Source: Ditylenchus dipsaci
Lineage: Eukaryota; Nematoda; Chromadorea; Rhabditida; Anguinidae
NCBI GenBank assembly: GCA_004194705.1
Contig: SADC01000856.1
Coordinates: 223,010 to 287,009, forward strand
Reading direction: 5' to 3'
DNA: 64,000 nt
The position numbers were made by a program, and so were the translations under genes. Positions 19,972-56,830 of this stretch are shown in pieces. Numbering within the stretch: the stretch's first letter is position 1; each line of letters begins with the position of its first letter. The notes below the pieces were generated by a model, which saw nothing but the letters and a program-made list of their open reading frames with translations, was not told where the DNA came from and searched no databases.

Positions 19972-20215
19972 AAGGGACATGCCCGTGCGTTCATAATGGT
20001 GCCCGCATGCCCAAAAAAATTTCCTGTCATCAGATTTCTGTACACATTTTTTCACTGGGTTTCTAACAAAACTATACCTGAAATTAAATTCTATACTTGG
20101 TTCGTTTTGCTAAAAAAAATCCATACAGAGGTTCAATGAGTAGGAAAACTTTTGAACAGGCGTGCACTATTTTTGAATCCACGGGCATGCCCCTTCAAGT
20201 AGCGGTAATTAAAGT
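19972..20215. repeat. AAAGGGGCATGCCC-type hairpin element
   Basis: Ends AAAGGGACATGCCCGTGC and ACGGGCATGCCCCTT; the core TTTCTAACAAAACTATACCT is common to elements at 36034-36190, 47389-47627, 48560-48740 and 55470-55985. Confidence 0.6.
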
Positions 20216-20407
20216 TTTGTTAATTTTAAATAATTAATGTACTAACGTCCCCATCGAAACTGGCTTTGAGAGGATGTTAATGAAAGCTGGATTTTATTGG
20301 AAACGTTGACTTTGAACAAATCTTTGCGTTACTTAAAATAGAATATTTTTGGAGAAATTCCTTGCTCGATAACTTTAGAAATATTTTGTTAAGAAAAAGA
20401 TACTCAC

Positions 20408-45996
<25,589 letters not shown>

Positions 45997-46563
45997 GATC
46001 TAATTGAAATGAATTGTACTAGAATGTATTAAAAATAAAACATATAAATACAGAAAAATCTCTATGTACGAAACATGTGGGGGACTTATTTAGCCGTCCT
46101 TTACATAAATCTCAGTTTTTCAAAATTTTATTTGAGCTCTGGTGGAAACGACTCTCTTTCAAAAAATTTGTTTTTCAGAATCAATCCTGCTTTGGGACCG
46201 CTTTTGTTGATTTGAAACATCAAAGCAAGAAGGTCGATGGCATTGGAAAGCTTTTCAAGGTCGATTGAAGAATAGTCATCAAGTTTTTGAATCCTTTTTT
46301 TGCTCTGAGAATGTTACAATTTTTATCCGTCAGTGATGTTTGCGAACCTCTAAAATCCCATGCAGTTGAGCTCCTTCTCGACCAAAAAAGAAGTTATTTT
46401 TGCACCAAAGCACAAAAATTTCTGTATTTTGCATATAGTCAAAGGGAAAAATAAAAGGATAATTATTGACCATATTGACCAAAATTTGACGCATTTTTGC
46501 AATTAAATGAATACCGAACTATTAGTTTTTTTGACTAAAATGAAACAAACAAGATAGTCCTAA

Positions 46564-46986
46564 GGCTCCCCTCATACTCCCGCACAACATGAGTCGCGCA
46601 ACAAATTTCATAGGGTTCTACAGGAACAATTTTTATTTTCGGTCGCAGACATCTTATACTCAAAATAACGGCTAGAATCTAGCAAACATTTGGTAATAAA
46701 AAATTCTCAATCTGATATAAAAATCTTTTCGGAATAATCACAAGTATGTGGCAAATTGGCGAGTTGCGTCACTTTCTTGCGCAACACGCCGATTTGCCAC
46801 ATACTTGTGATTATTCCTAAAGGATTTTTATATCAGATTGAAAATTTTTTTATTACCAAAATGTTTTCTAGATTGTAGCCGTCATTTTGAGTATAAGATG
46901 TCCGCGACCGAAAATAAGAATTGTTCCTGTAGAACCCCATGAAATTTTGTTGCGCGACTCGTGTTGCGCGGGAGTATGAGGGAGCC
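46564..46986. mobile_element. PIF/Harbinger-type MITE
   Basis: A 423-bp near-perfect foldback with ends GGCTCCCCTCATACTCCCGC and GCGGGAGTATGAGGGAGCC, target duplication TAA on both sides. The other copy of the duplication (near 55074) has a single TAA and no insert, which proves the boundaries. A related end is at 56960-56998. Confidence 0.85.
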
Positions 46987-47388
46987 TAATAAAATTATCT
47001 CAATATAGGCAAAAAAGTATATTGGAATAAGAAGAACATAATAAAGCACAGAAAAGTGCAAAAAAATTGTAATGGCTACAGCTGGAGGTTTGCACTTTTG
47101 CAATATTGCAATGCGATATTTTTTTTGCTAAAAATTTCTTATTACAATGCAATATATTGCATTGTAATCAGATCTAGTAATGGCTACAGGATCCTATCAA
47201 TGCCAAAAAATGTTGCTCTTTAGGTAACATTTTTTGTAAAATATGTTGACCTTACGTTAAAAGTAAGTCGACGTGATAATCTTTTTTATGTGGCAGTTAA
47301 TACAGAACACCTTTGTTTGTTCAATCGTAACCGAAAATAGCATATTTTTGTAAAATTTAAAACAAAGAGTTTTCAAAATGCTTCTGCT

Positions 47389-47627
47389 TTAAAGGGGCAT
47401 ACCCATGCTAATAAGAGGTGGTGCCCGGGAATTCAAATTTTTTGCCTAATCCTTAAACTTCTGTACGGATTTTTCAACCCGGTTTCTAAAAAACAAGGCC
47501 TAGAATTTAATTTTAGGTATAGTTTTGTAAGAAACCAAGTTGAAAAATCTGTAGAGAAGTTCAATGATTAGGAAAATTGTTTGAATTCCCGGGCACCACC
47601 TTTTATTAGCGTGGGCATGCCCCTTTA
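47389..47627. repeat. AAAGGGGCAT hairpin element
   Basis: Near-perfect palindrome, ends AAAGGGGCATACCCATGCTA and TAGCGTGGGCATGCCCCTTT, centre TTTCTAA...AATTTAATTTTAGGTA. Also present at 55470-55709 in the duplicated copy. Confidence 0.7.
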
Positions 47628-47848
47628 ATCGGATATCGGATACCGGGTATGAAAAAGTGCCGGATATCGGTTATCGGATATCGGATTTCGGATATTTTTG
47701 GTGAAATTTCGAAAAAAAAATTTGAAATTTTTTTCTAAATTTCAAAAAAGTTTTAAAAAATTTTCCCGAAAAATGGCCATTTTTTCGGATATCGGTACCG
47801 GATATCGGATGTCGAAAAGTGCCGGATATCGGATATCCAGCACAGCCC
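47628..47848. repeat. GGATATCGGATATC array pair
   Basis: CGGATATCGGATA-type units at both ends around an A/T-rich centre. It is absent from the duplicate copy at 55.7 kb. Confidence 0.6.
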
Positions 47849-47860
47849 TGTTTTGGTACT

Positions 47861-48260
47861 AGTTCGGTTTACACCACACCTCAAATTTTTTTGTTTTTTA
47901 ATTTTTACGTTTTTTGAATTCGTGCCAAAAGTATATTGAAGTAGCTCCCGGTTTTTTTCTTTTCTTTCTGAACATTCTGTCTCATGGATAATGTGATTTT
48001 TGGTACTAGTTTACCCATTTCGGGTTACCTAAAAAATTCAAGTGGACGGCCCCTTGGATAGCCACCGCCGAGGTCGCTGATTCGAATCCACCTAGGTGCA
48101 TAACTTATTTTTATTATAAATTTCAGTGTTTACGTGTCGTAGAGTTCCATATAATTGTTGAATTATATTCATGTGAATAAATAAAAGACATTTCTTCGTT
48201 AATTGTTTTCAAAACAAACAAAAATTGGAGGTGTGGTGTAAACCGAACTAGTACCAAAGT
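47861..48260. mobile_element. 400-bp foldback with GTACTAGTTCGGTTTACACC ends
   Basis: The ends are 35-bp inverted repeats (TTGGTACTAGTTCGGTTTAC and complement). Inside, 48050-48100 has a tRNA-like GCTGATTCGAATCC B-box. Absent from the duplicate copy. Confidence 0.65.
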
Positions 48261-48289
48261 TTTAACATCGCCATGTACCCACGCTCTTC

Positions 48290-48490
48290 TAGTTTCTTAT
48301 GATGAGGTATTATTTATTATATCACGTTTGAAAAATGTAATACGAAAAGCTAAAATGAATTAAATTGTTGTTCTGATTTGGTTCATACTTTTACCTTTTG
48401 TATTACATTTTTCAAAGGTGATGTAATAAATAATACCTCATAAGAAACTAGAAGAGTGTGGCTACATGATGATGTTAAAACTATTGAAAA
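48290..48490. repeat. GAGGTATT-family palindrome
   Basis: CTAGTTTCTTATGATGAGGT and ACCTCATAAGAAACTAG arms. The flanks CCATGTACCCACGCTCTT resemble those of the 21.5-kb and 28.7-kb members. Confidence 0.6.
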
Positions 48491-48916
48491 AAGTTAAAAA
48501 TTTTCAATCTAATTACGCAAAACAAAAATTCGCACCAAAAAAGTGGATTTGCGCCAAAAAAAAGTATTGTCCCATTCTGTTTGGATCTTTTAACTTGGTT
48601 TCTAACAAAAAAAGGTCAAGAATTTAATTCAAGATTTAATTTTGTTACGAACTCAACAATTAAGTCCGTATGTGAATCCAACAATTTCGACAAATTTTGA
48701 ATTGGCGGAAAACCACCAGACCACCGTGAGCATGCTTCTTTAAGAATATACATTTGTGACATGGGCTGTCATCCTGACGGGGCTCATAACCGATCACTAT
48801 AGAAAAACTGATAGCATTTTGCTAAGGTATGCTTCAGAATATAAATTTGTCATAGTCCGTACTTAGATGGTCGTTTAGTTTTTCAGTGTTTTCTTTAATA
48901 CTGTGATATATAACTA

Positions 48917-49160
48917 CCGTATTTCCTCTAATAAGCGCCCCCGCTCTAATAAGTGCCCCCCCCTCGACTTTGACGGTCTGGATCTCAGTGTAGAAGCAAT
49001 ATTTTGCAAAGCTGTTTGATACGTTTTCTTAACTCCCACGAGCTCTACCGATTCCGCTTTTTAGATTTTGGTTGAGCACCCGAAAATTTCGAAATCAAAT
49101 TCCAATTTTTCCTATTTTTGAAAAATAAGCGCCCCGGGGCGCTTATTAGAGGAAATACGG
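48917..49160. mobile_element. CCGTATT-family MITE (AAGCGCCCC variant)
   Basis: TA flanks, ends CCGTATTTCCTCTAATAAGC and GCTTATTAGAGGAAATACGG. The duplicated copy (near 56300) has the empty site ATCACTATCCG, confirming a TA target. Confidence 0.85.
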
Positions 49161-49515
49161 TATCCATCCATTATTTTCATAAAAATTTATGGACAAAATA
49201 ATTGGTATCTGGTCATTCCAAAAATACATCAAGTAAAAGCTTAAAAAACCACATTTTGCAATTGGAAAATTTAAAAAGCCTTTTGAAACTTTATGTATAT
49301 AGAAAAATGGTAGAATTTAAGAAAATGCTTATACTAAATATTAAGTAAAAACTATACAAACAAGCCTTCAATCACTTTCTCTATATAAGATTATGGAACC
49401 AATCAATCGCAAGTTGTCACTCTGTCTAAAAAAAATTCAAAACCAAAGACGCCGCAAATCTCGGCGTTTGATTTTCGCGACACTTGATTAAGAATTATCA
49501 TGAAAAATTTGGTTG

Positions 49516-50164
49516 GGCTAAAATGCATTATAGGAACTCCTCGCAACAGTGACTTTTGATCACTTTTTTGAACTTATCAGGTCGTGATTAGTCTAAAAAA
49601 CATGTTTTTAGGAGGGGACGACAAGTTTTTGAAAAATATTTTTTGACTAAAAATGACCTAGAACGGTCATTAATGATCATTTGTCTTTTATGCTTAACCA
49701 CTTTTAGGTGCGGGTGAGCATCCAATTCTCATGGCGGCCTACCACATGCAAAAACAGGGCTATGCAAGTGTTGTTGTACACTTACATAGCCCATTTTTGA
49801 GATGTATGGTCTCTAAGGTGCTTGGGGTTTTATATCCCTACAAAAATATTCCCTGCGGGGCGCGGGGGCTTGAGACTTAGAGATGCGCACCCCCAATCAC
49901 CTTAGAGACTATTCCGAACAATATGCTAAAGTATAACACACTCATTCCCCTTTTTACATACAGCAGCCATGTGAATTAGTGGATGTGTAACTATATTAAT
50001 GATCATTAATGACCATTTAAGGTCATTTTTAGTCAAAAAATATTTTTCAAAAACTTGTCGTCCCCCTCCTAAAAACATGTTTTTTAGACTAATTACGACC
50101 TGATAAGTTCAAAAAAGTGATCAAAAGTCACTTTTGCGAGGAGTTCCTATAATGCATTCCGGCC
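49516..50164. mobile_element. 649-bp foldback with 8-bp target duplication
   Basis: Ends GGCTAAAATGCATTATAGGA and TCCTATAATGCATTCCGGCC, duplication TTTGGTTG (49508-49515, 50165-50172). The duplicate copy at 56657 has one TTGGGTTG and no insert. GG ends with 8-bp duplications fit Merlin-like elements, but hAT or P cannot be excluded. A mini-hairpin (49812-49905) lies in the loop. Confidence 0.75.
49812..49905. repeat. Mini-hairpin element
   Basis: CTCTAAGGTG / CACCTTAGAG ends with GGGGCTTGAGACTTAGAGAT inside; related to 3728-3812 and 33969-34074. Confidence 0.5.
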
Positions 50165-50310
50165 TTTGGTTGTTTTTGGCTATAAAAATGTCCCCAATTC
50201 AGGCTTTAGCGAGCAGGGTGATCTTTATTGACTTATATAAACTCCAAAGGGCTGTTATCTTAGCGGCGAAGTTATAAATGGGGTCTGTAGCAAATAATCA
50301 TCCTGCTCGA

Positions 50311-51950
50311 CAAAAACATTATATTCTTTGATTACAAAAAATTGTTCTCAGATTTCACCCTGGGTACTGCCAACTGAGTGCTACCGATTATGTGCTACTA
50401 TCTAGAAAATACCATCTACCACTACTCAAGTACCACTACCTATCTGAGCACTATCAACCTGAGTAGGGATACCTGGTAAATGCCTTGGTACTGGTACCTG
50501 AGCACCACTTTATTGGTACTACCATCTGGTCAGAAATGGGTTCCTGTGAGTGGAGTCGCTTTTTAGAATTACCAAATCATGTTCAGAACACGATTCTGGA
50601 TAGGGTACGACGATTTTTAATTACTTTTAGCCAAGTCTTCAATCTAAAATTCTAGGGGTGGATACCTGTATAGAAAAAGTACCAGGTGGTTTGCTAACCA
50701 TCCTGAGACTTCTAAATCGCTTAAATATATTTTATGCTACCGCCTGATTTTGAATCTGTAACCTTCGAAAAATTGGAGGATCAATTTATCGAGGATCAAT
50801 TTACTGAGGATTAATTTGAAGAGAGATAATTTATTACAGCCTTGTCATATAAGGTCAACGTTAAAAAAAATTCCGAGAACGGAACGATCTGAAGACGAAT
50901 CGGATGAGGGCGAAACGGCCGGAGACGAATGGACCTCGAGAATCAATCGGCCCCGAGGGCGAATTGTTCTGTGGACGAATTGTCGCGTACTCCACTCTAA
51001 GTCCTAATGATCTATGAAAACTAATTTACACCCGAAATTTAAGCAGCCGTAGCGTTGAATTGAAAAAAAAAGATATTGTAAATTTGATGCCCAAAAAAGG
51101 GCGGACAATGAGTTTTGCCCAAACGAGTAGTAACGCTACACGCACGCACGCGGAGCATACGCGGAAAATAAGACAAGCTAGTGGAAAGAAAAAGATTAAA
51201 AGCATATTTATTGACTAGAGGCACGCAGTGCTAGACAATAATTTTGAGCTAATACAAGTGATGTACGAAAGACAGTATGAGTGAGTACATGGTCATAAGA
51301 GAATGGTAGCATATTGAATAGGGCATAAACGGTTCATTTAATTTGGCAGGAGCATCCAAGACGACCACATCATTAGAAAGAATACCTGACGAGCCTTGGA
51401 ACATTTCAATTCAACTGTCTTCTTTGGCGACTTTTTCTGCATAACTGGCTCCTGAACCTGAAGTCACATAAATCTACTATAAATCTATAACAAAGGTAAA
51501 ATGTTACATCCATTTTGCGTTTGTTCGACATGATCTGAAAACAACTAATTATTATTATCATTTTTCAGCAAAACAACAGTAGGCCTTTGAAAGAAGCCTG
51601 ATTTTCAGTAAGATTCTTAGCATGAAAGGCATGAAAAAGACAAACCAGAATGAGAGAAAAACGGAGGGTGATACTTAATTTTGCCGCCTAATTACTAAAA
51701 ATTGCCCCTAATTTTCTGAAAATTGCCCTCAAATTTTTTCTTGCTGTTTTTATACGGCATAGGGGCGTTTAAAGTGGCATACGCGTGCCCGACACGGTGA
51801 AATTTGAATTTCCAAAAGTCGCGGACCACTTTAATGCGTGAGACCAAAAAAATTCAAATTTAAATTTCATTTCGAGTGCATTTGCTGTCTTGTATAAGAC
51901 GTGTGCTGTGCAATTTTCTACTGCGACATTTTCCTACTGCTAAATGTTTC
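50311..51950. other. No gene recognised
   Basis: Holds short GGTACC-rich and CTACCACTA-type degenerate repeats (50370-50540), a stretch of GGACGAATTG-like motifs at 50875-50985 reminiscent of the 22.4-kb element ends, and a degenerate CCCCTAATTNCTGAAAATT array (51677-51740). Confidence 0.5.
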
Positions 51951-52014
51951 TAAATTTCTTGCTTTTCAGCAATTAAATCGTTGGAACTTCCAACTTGGAA
52001 GCCATGGCGACGTG

Positions 52015-52299
52015 ACCCCCAAATAACCCCCCACCAAATAACCCCTCAAATAACCCCCTAAATTCAAAAATTTTTGTCCTGGAAGGAAAAATGAATTTTT
52101 TTATGGAAACGGGTTGTTGTACCCGGCCAAGGAGTTGGCCGCTCCGCGGCCAAGACCAGCACACTCTACATTGCAAGAAATTGGGAAAATATGTATGTTA
52201 CAGCTCAAAAATTCATTTTTCCTTCCAGGACAAAAATTATTTTGAATTTAGGGGGTTATTTGAGGGGGGTTATTTGGTGGGGGGGGGTTATTTGGGGGT
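52015..52299. mobile_element. MITE with CCCCCAAATAACCCC ends
   Basis: ACCCCCAAATAACCCCCC arms at the left and GGGGGGGTTATTTGGGGGT at the right, each with three AAATAACCCC units, then AAAAATGAATTT / AAATTCATTTTT. The loop has a GGCCGCTCCGCGGCC palindrome. It ends 9 bp before the RPS14 pseudogene start codon. Confidence 0.7.
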
Positions 52300-52308
52300 T
52301 TCACTGCC

Positions 52309-52761
52309 ATGGCTGCTCGCGAAGGAAAATTCAAAGAAGAAGTTCTTGACATCAGTCCAAAGAAGGCGAACTTTTTCTGAGTGGCGCACATATTCGCTTC
52401 GTTCAATGACACTTTCGTGAATATGATGGATCTTTTGGGTCGTGAAACAATTTTCAAGATCCCCGGTGGGATGCGAGTCAAGCCTGACCGATAGGAATCT
52501 TCTTCTCACGCTGCAATGATCGCTTCCCAGGTCAGTTTTTTGTATCTATCACATGACTGCTTTCAAATGAATAGTGTCATTTTTCAGGATTTCGTCCATG
52601 TCAAGTTGCGCGCCACTGATGGAACCAAATCAAAGATGCCAGGACCTGATGCTCAGTCTGCTCTCCGTGCTCTTGCTCGCGCTGCTGTGAAGATTGGCCG
52701 CTTTTCAGATGTCACACCTATTCCGTCGGAAAAGAGGTCGTCGTGGTCGTCGGCGTTTTGA
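52309..52761 (+). pseudogene. RPS14: Ribosomal protein uS11 (RPS14) pseudogene with an intron
   Basis: Exon 1 (52309-52530) begins MAAREGKFKEEVLDIS and holds [18 protein letters not shown] and [11 protein letters not shown]. Exon 2 (52588-52761) has [20 protein letters not shown] and [20 protein letters not shown] then TPIPS. These match RPS14, a component of the small-subunit platform. It is broken: TGA where Gly precedes [11 protein letters not shown] between KPDR and ESSSH, about a dozen residues missing where the exons join (IASQ|DFVHVK), and a frame change before the basic C-terminal tail. The retained 57-bp GT-AG intron shows it arose by DNA duplication, not from mRNA. Substitutions are more numerous than expected for this slowly changing protein. 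Confidence 0.9.
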
Positions 52762-53700
52762 CAATCTCATTGTCGTATATCCTCTCTATGTTATTGTTAC
52801 CTCGTTAGAGTCAAAATTTCCAATGAATCTTTTCATTAGATGACTGTCAGGAGTGTAAGTCTAAAGGTTTGATTTAAGTAAAAAATTCCCGAATGGGAAT
52901 TTTTTACTTAAACGTCTTAACAGAATGCTAAGTTTGTACACGTTCAAATTCATTCTTGTTTTTCGATTCAACATGTCTTGTAGAATTAAACTTTTCGACG
53001 CGTCTAATCTTTCATATTTCTGTAGTATTTTTACGTTGAGGTCCAAGCAGTTTTTACTACTGCCTGGGCACTTCCGCCTAATTACCAATATCTAAGTGCA
53101 TATACCTGAGCTGGATACTGAATGGGATACGAAGTGGTGACCATATTGTGCTATAACCTCAATTATCGCATGATTTTTCCACCTTTTTTATCCCTCGAAT
53201 CCATGAAAAGTTTTTAAAACGAAAAGTAACGAAAAAAATCACTTTATTCTGAAATTGGACTACCAAATATTAAAGGCAAGGACAACAGAGGCGCCTATCG
53301 GCGCCTCCATTGTGTTTCTGCAGATTTATGTGCGAAGGCTTAAATACATTCGAAAAGGTACTACTACCCACCCTCCTGACTACTCTACCTACTTCCTTGG
53401 TGTACCTGCCCACCCTCTTTTTACCCCTATTCACTCACCTGACACCCTTATCCCTACCTGCACAACATAGAGATTAACGTTTTTGTCTAACCGTCAGTCA
53501 CTTTTCCTAAGAGTACACATACAATTTTCCCATTTTTCCTACCGACTTTTATTCAGTGAAGACAAAATATTACAATCCGGAATAAAAGACAATTTTCAAA
53601 TAACAATTTCGATCAATATCATCTACAACCACATCAAAATGGTCTGCATTCGAGTCTTCACACACTGAGAACCTCTTGCAAACTCTTCTTATTTTCTTCA

Positions 53701-53876
53701 AGACGCACCACGCAGATAATTTTTGTGAGATTCATTTTTATGACCTAAAAAGAAATTTTGCTTGGAAGTTTAATAAAATATTCAAAAAATTTACCATCAT
53801 AGTTGCGTGAAGCTGAGTACCGTTGTTTGTCGTTGTATGTGTTCTCGGTGTATTTAAACTAAATTTTTTGTTTAAA
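53701..53876. repeat. Duplicated segment, partner 17547-17727
   Basis: Same orientation as the partner, from ACGCACCACGCAGATAAT to AACTAAATTTTTTG. Flanking sequence differs. Confidence 0.75.
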
Positions 53877-54353
53877 GGAGCATGCTTTCCTAGTGCAACG
53901 GCAATTGTTGATTTTTGAATTCCCGGGGACATAAAAAAATAAAAATAATTATGACAAAATTTGCGCAAATATTTTTCAAATGCAAACATTTTTTTTCGGC
54001 AGTCATTTTTGACTTCTCAATTGAATTTTCGGTCGGGTCCGCCGACTTGCTGTTACTTTGTGGTCGCCCATTTGGTTTTTGTGTATAGCTAGTTGAATTA
54101 TAGTGGCTATATCTTATTTTTATGTTTTTTTTGCTTCAGATTATTAAAAGAAGAAGCCAAGTTTTTGCCTCGAACTCATTAGATAAGTTTTTATCCATTA
54201 TTTGCCGTCTTTTTCTTTTCTTTTGTTCCTCCTGTTTAGAGCCGTTATTTGCATAATCCATCACGGTTTATTATGAAGACAATTTTTACTGGAGTCTGTA
54301 AAAATACTGCCCGTGCACATACTTGCGTAGTGTATTTCGCGTATTGTACTATC

Positions 54354-54455
54354 TTTCTATGTGCCTTCGTGCTCCATTTCAAGACAGTATGGCTAGGCCT
54401 TGTAACATAACTGTCGGAGCACGTCAACTTCATGTAAGAGGCTGCCTAGCGAAAG
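54354..54455. repeat. Block shared with the 25.2-27.2 kb foldback
   Basis: TGTGCCTTCGTGCTCCAT, ACAGTATGGCTAGGCC, TAACATAACTGTCGGAGC and GAGGCTGCCTAGCG appear in the same order and spacing as at 25884-25982, though neighbouring sequence differs. Confidence 0.65.
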
Positions 54456-54779
54456 TGATTATAAGTCACATATTATTTACCATAGTGATCTTTTGGAGTT
54501 CACGTTTCTAATTTTCAGGTATGATACATAATAAATAATAAATAATAAATAACTATCTAACATTTAGCACTTGTGCAGGTCATAATCACAGTAATTACCG
54601 GCTTTGAACTATTACAGTGACCTAATACCTAAATTTTACATAGCTGTGCCTGAATAAATCAAGCACCATAGAAAATCGTCAGCAGATCAAACGCGGATTG
54701 ATGAGAGATGCATAGCCAAGGACGCTAAAATATTATTGCCTGATGAGAACGAAATACCTGAAAGACGTATCATACCTTC

Positions 54780-54943
54780 CTCGCTAGTATGTGTTATCAT
54801 GTGAATGTATTGTCTCAGGATAAATTAAATTTGTTGCATAAAAAATCTTTTCGGAGTGTTATTTACGGATAGAACACTGAAATAAAGGGGGGTCCCGATA
54901 AGTGAAAAGAACAAGCTGATAGCTCTTTAAATAGCTCAAGTCT
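54780..54943. repeat. Copy of the right end of the Merlin-like element
   Basis: Matches 18599-18767 including the TIR and flank AAGCTGATAGCTCTTTAAAT. It abuts the start of the 54950-56830 duplication. Confidence 0.8.
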
Positions 54944-54949
54944 ATAGTC

Positions 54950-56830
54950 AAAGGGAAAAAAGAAAGGATAATTATTGACCATATTGACCAAAATTTTGAC
55001 GCATTTTTGCAATTAAATGAATACCGAACTATTAGCTTTTTTTGACTAAAATGAAACAAACAAGATAATCCTAATAAAATTATCTTAATATAGGCAAAAA
55101 AGTATATTGGAATAAGAAGAACATAATGAAGCATAGAAAAGTGCAAAAAAATTGTAATGGCTACAGCTGAAGCTTTGCACTTTTGCAATATTGCAATGCA
55201 ATATTTTTTGCTAAAAATGTCTTATTACAATGCAATGTATTGCATTGCAATCAACTCTAGTGATGGCTACGGGATACAAAAAAAATTCTGCTCTTTAGGT
55301 AATATTTTTTTGTAAAATATGTTGACCTTATGTTAAAACTAAGTCGACGTAATAATCTTATCTCTTTTATGTGGCAGTTAATACAGAACCACCTTGTTTG
55401 TTCAATCGTAACCGAAAATAGTGTATTTTTGTGAAATTCAAAACGAGTACTTGTCAAATGCTTCTGCTTAAAGGGGCATGCCCACGCCAATAAGAGGTGG
55501 TGCCCGGTAATTCATTTTTTTTTGCCTAATCATTGGACTGCTGTACGTATTTTTCAACCCGGTTTCTAACAAAACAAAGCCTAGAATTTAATTTTAGGTA
55601 TAGTTTTGTTAGAAACCAAGTTGAAAAATCCGTACAGAAGTTTAATGATTAGGAAAACATTTGAATTCCCGCGCACCATGTCTTATTAGCGTGGGCATGC
55701 CCCTTTGAAAGACCATGCTCACGGGGTCTGGTGGTCTCCCGCGAATTCAAAATTTTTTCTTCATCATTGACTTTCTGTTTGGATCTTTTAACTTCATTTC
55801 TAACAAAACAAGGTCAAGAATTCAATTCAAGATTTAGTTTTGTTAGTAACTCAACAAAAAAAGTCCGTAAATATCAAAAAAGTCCGTAAAAAAGTCCGCA
55901 AAAAGTCCGTCCTAAATCCAACAATTTGACAAATTTTCGAATTAGCGGGACCACCAGACCACCGTGAGCATGCTTCTTCAATGTTCATCTTTGACATTAG
56001 GACTGGGTTATTTAGCGCATTCTGACATTTTCTTATAAGGGAGTAAGGGATTTCTGATGGGCTGTCTTTCTAACAGGCTCATACCCGATCACTATAGAAA
56101 AGCGGATAGCATTTTGCTAGCGAAGTGAAGTATGCTTCAGAATATACATTTGTCATAGTCCGTCCTCAGATGGTCGATAGTTTTTCAGTGTTTCTTCAAT
56201 ACAGTCAAACCTCGATATAAGACCACCTCGATATAAGACCACCTTGGAACCGGTCCCCAGGGGTGGTCTTATATCGAGGTTTGACTGTACTGTGATATCA
56301 CTATCCGTCTATCATGTTGATAAAAATTTATGGACAAAATATCCGGTATCAGGTTATTTCAAAAATACATCAAAGAAAAACTTTAAAAACCCAACTTTGA
56401 AAAAGAAAAAAATATAAATAGCCTATTGAAACTTCATGTATATAGTGGAAAGGTAGAATTTAAAAAATGATATACTAAATATTAAGTAAAAACTATACAG
56501 ACAAGCCTTCAATCACTTTATCTATGTAAGATTAGGGGACCAATCAGTTGCAAGTTGTCAATCTGTCTGAACCAATTTAAACCCAAAGACGCCGCAAATT
56601 TGGTTTGATTAGTTTGATTTCCAGAAATAGTGCAACACTTGATTAAGAATCATCATGAAAAATTGGGTTGTTTTTGGCTATACAAATGTCTCCAATTCAG
56701 CTTTAGCGAGCAGGGTGATCTTCATTGACTTATATAAACTCAAAAGGCTGTAATCTTAGTGGCGAAGCTAAAGTCGGGGGTGTAGCAAATATTCATCTTG
56801 CTCGACAAAAACATTATATTCTTTGATTTC
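54950..56830. repeat. Direct duplication, copy 2 (partner 46432-50310)
   Basis: Shorter copy without four of the insertions in copy 1, but with its own 86-bp MITE (56202-56287) and an extra AAAAGTCCGT run near 55855-55910. Confidence 0.8.
56202..56287. mobile_element. 86-bp pogo-type MITE
   Basis: Ends CAGTCAAACCTCGATATAAG and TATATCGAGGTTTGACTG, TA flanks; the other duplicate (near 48897) reads AATACTGTGATA without it. The inner sequence is ACCACCTCGATATAAG repeats only. Confidence 0.85.

Larger units (their letters stand above)
46432..50310. repeat. Direct duplication, copy 1 (partner 54950-56830)
   Basis: The backbone from TAGTCAAAGGGAAAAA through GAATAAGAAGAACATAAT, GTTGACCTTA, GTCATAGTCCGT and ACAAAAACATTATATTCTTTGA matches 54950-56830. 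Copy 1 is twice as long because of later insertions (46564-46986, 47628-48560, 48917-49160, 49516-50164). Confidence 0.8.

Noticed and set aside
20170..20330. Terminal exon of gene B just after 20408
   Set aside because: No convincing acceptor; the candidate TTTTAAG would give an immediate stop, and there is no homologue to compare.
51039..51224. Short minus-strand frame near CACGCACGCACGCGG
   Set aside because: No homology, no splice context, typical of random open frames at this length.
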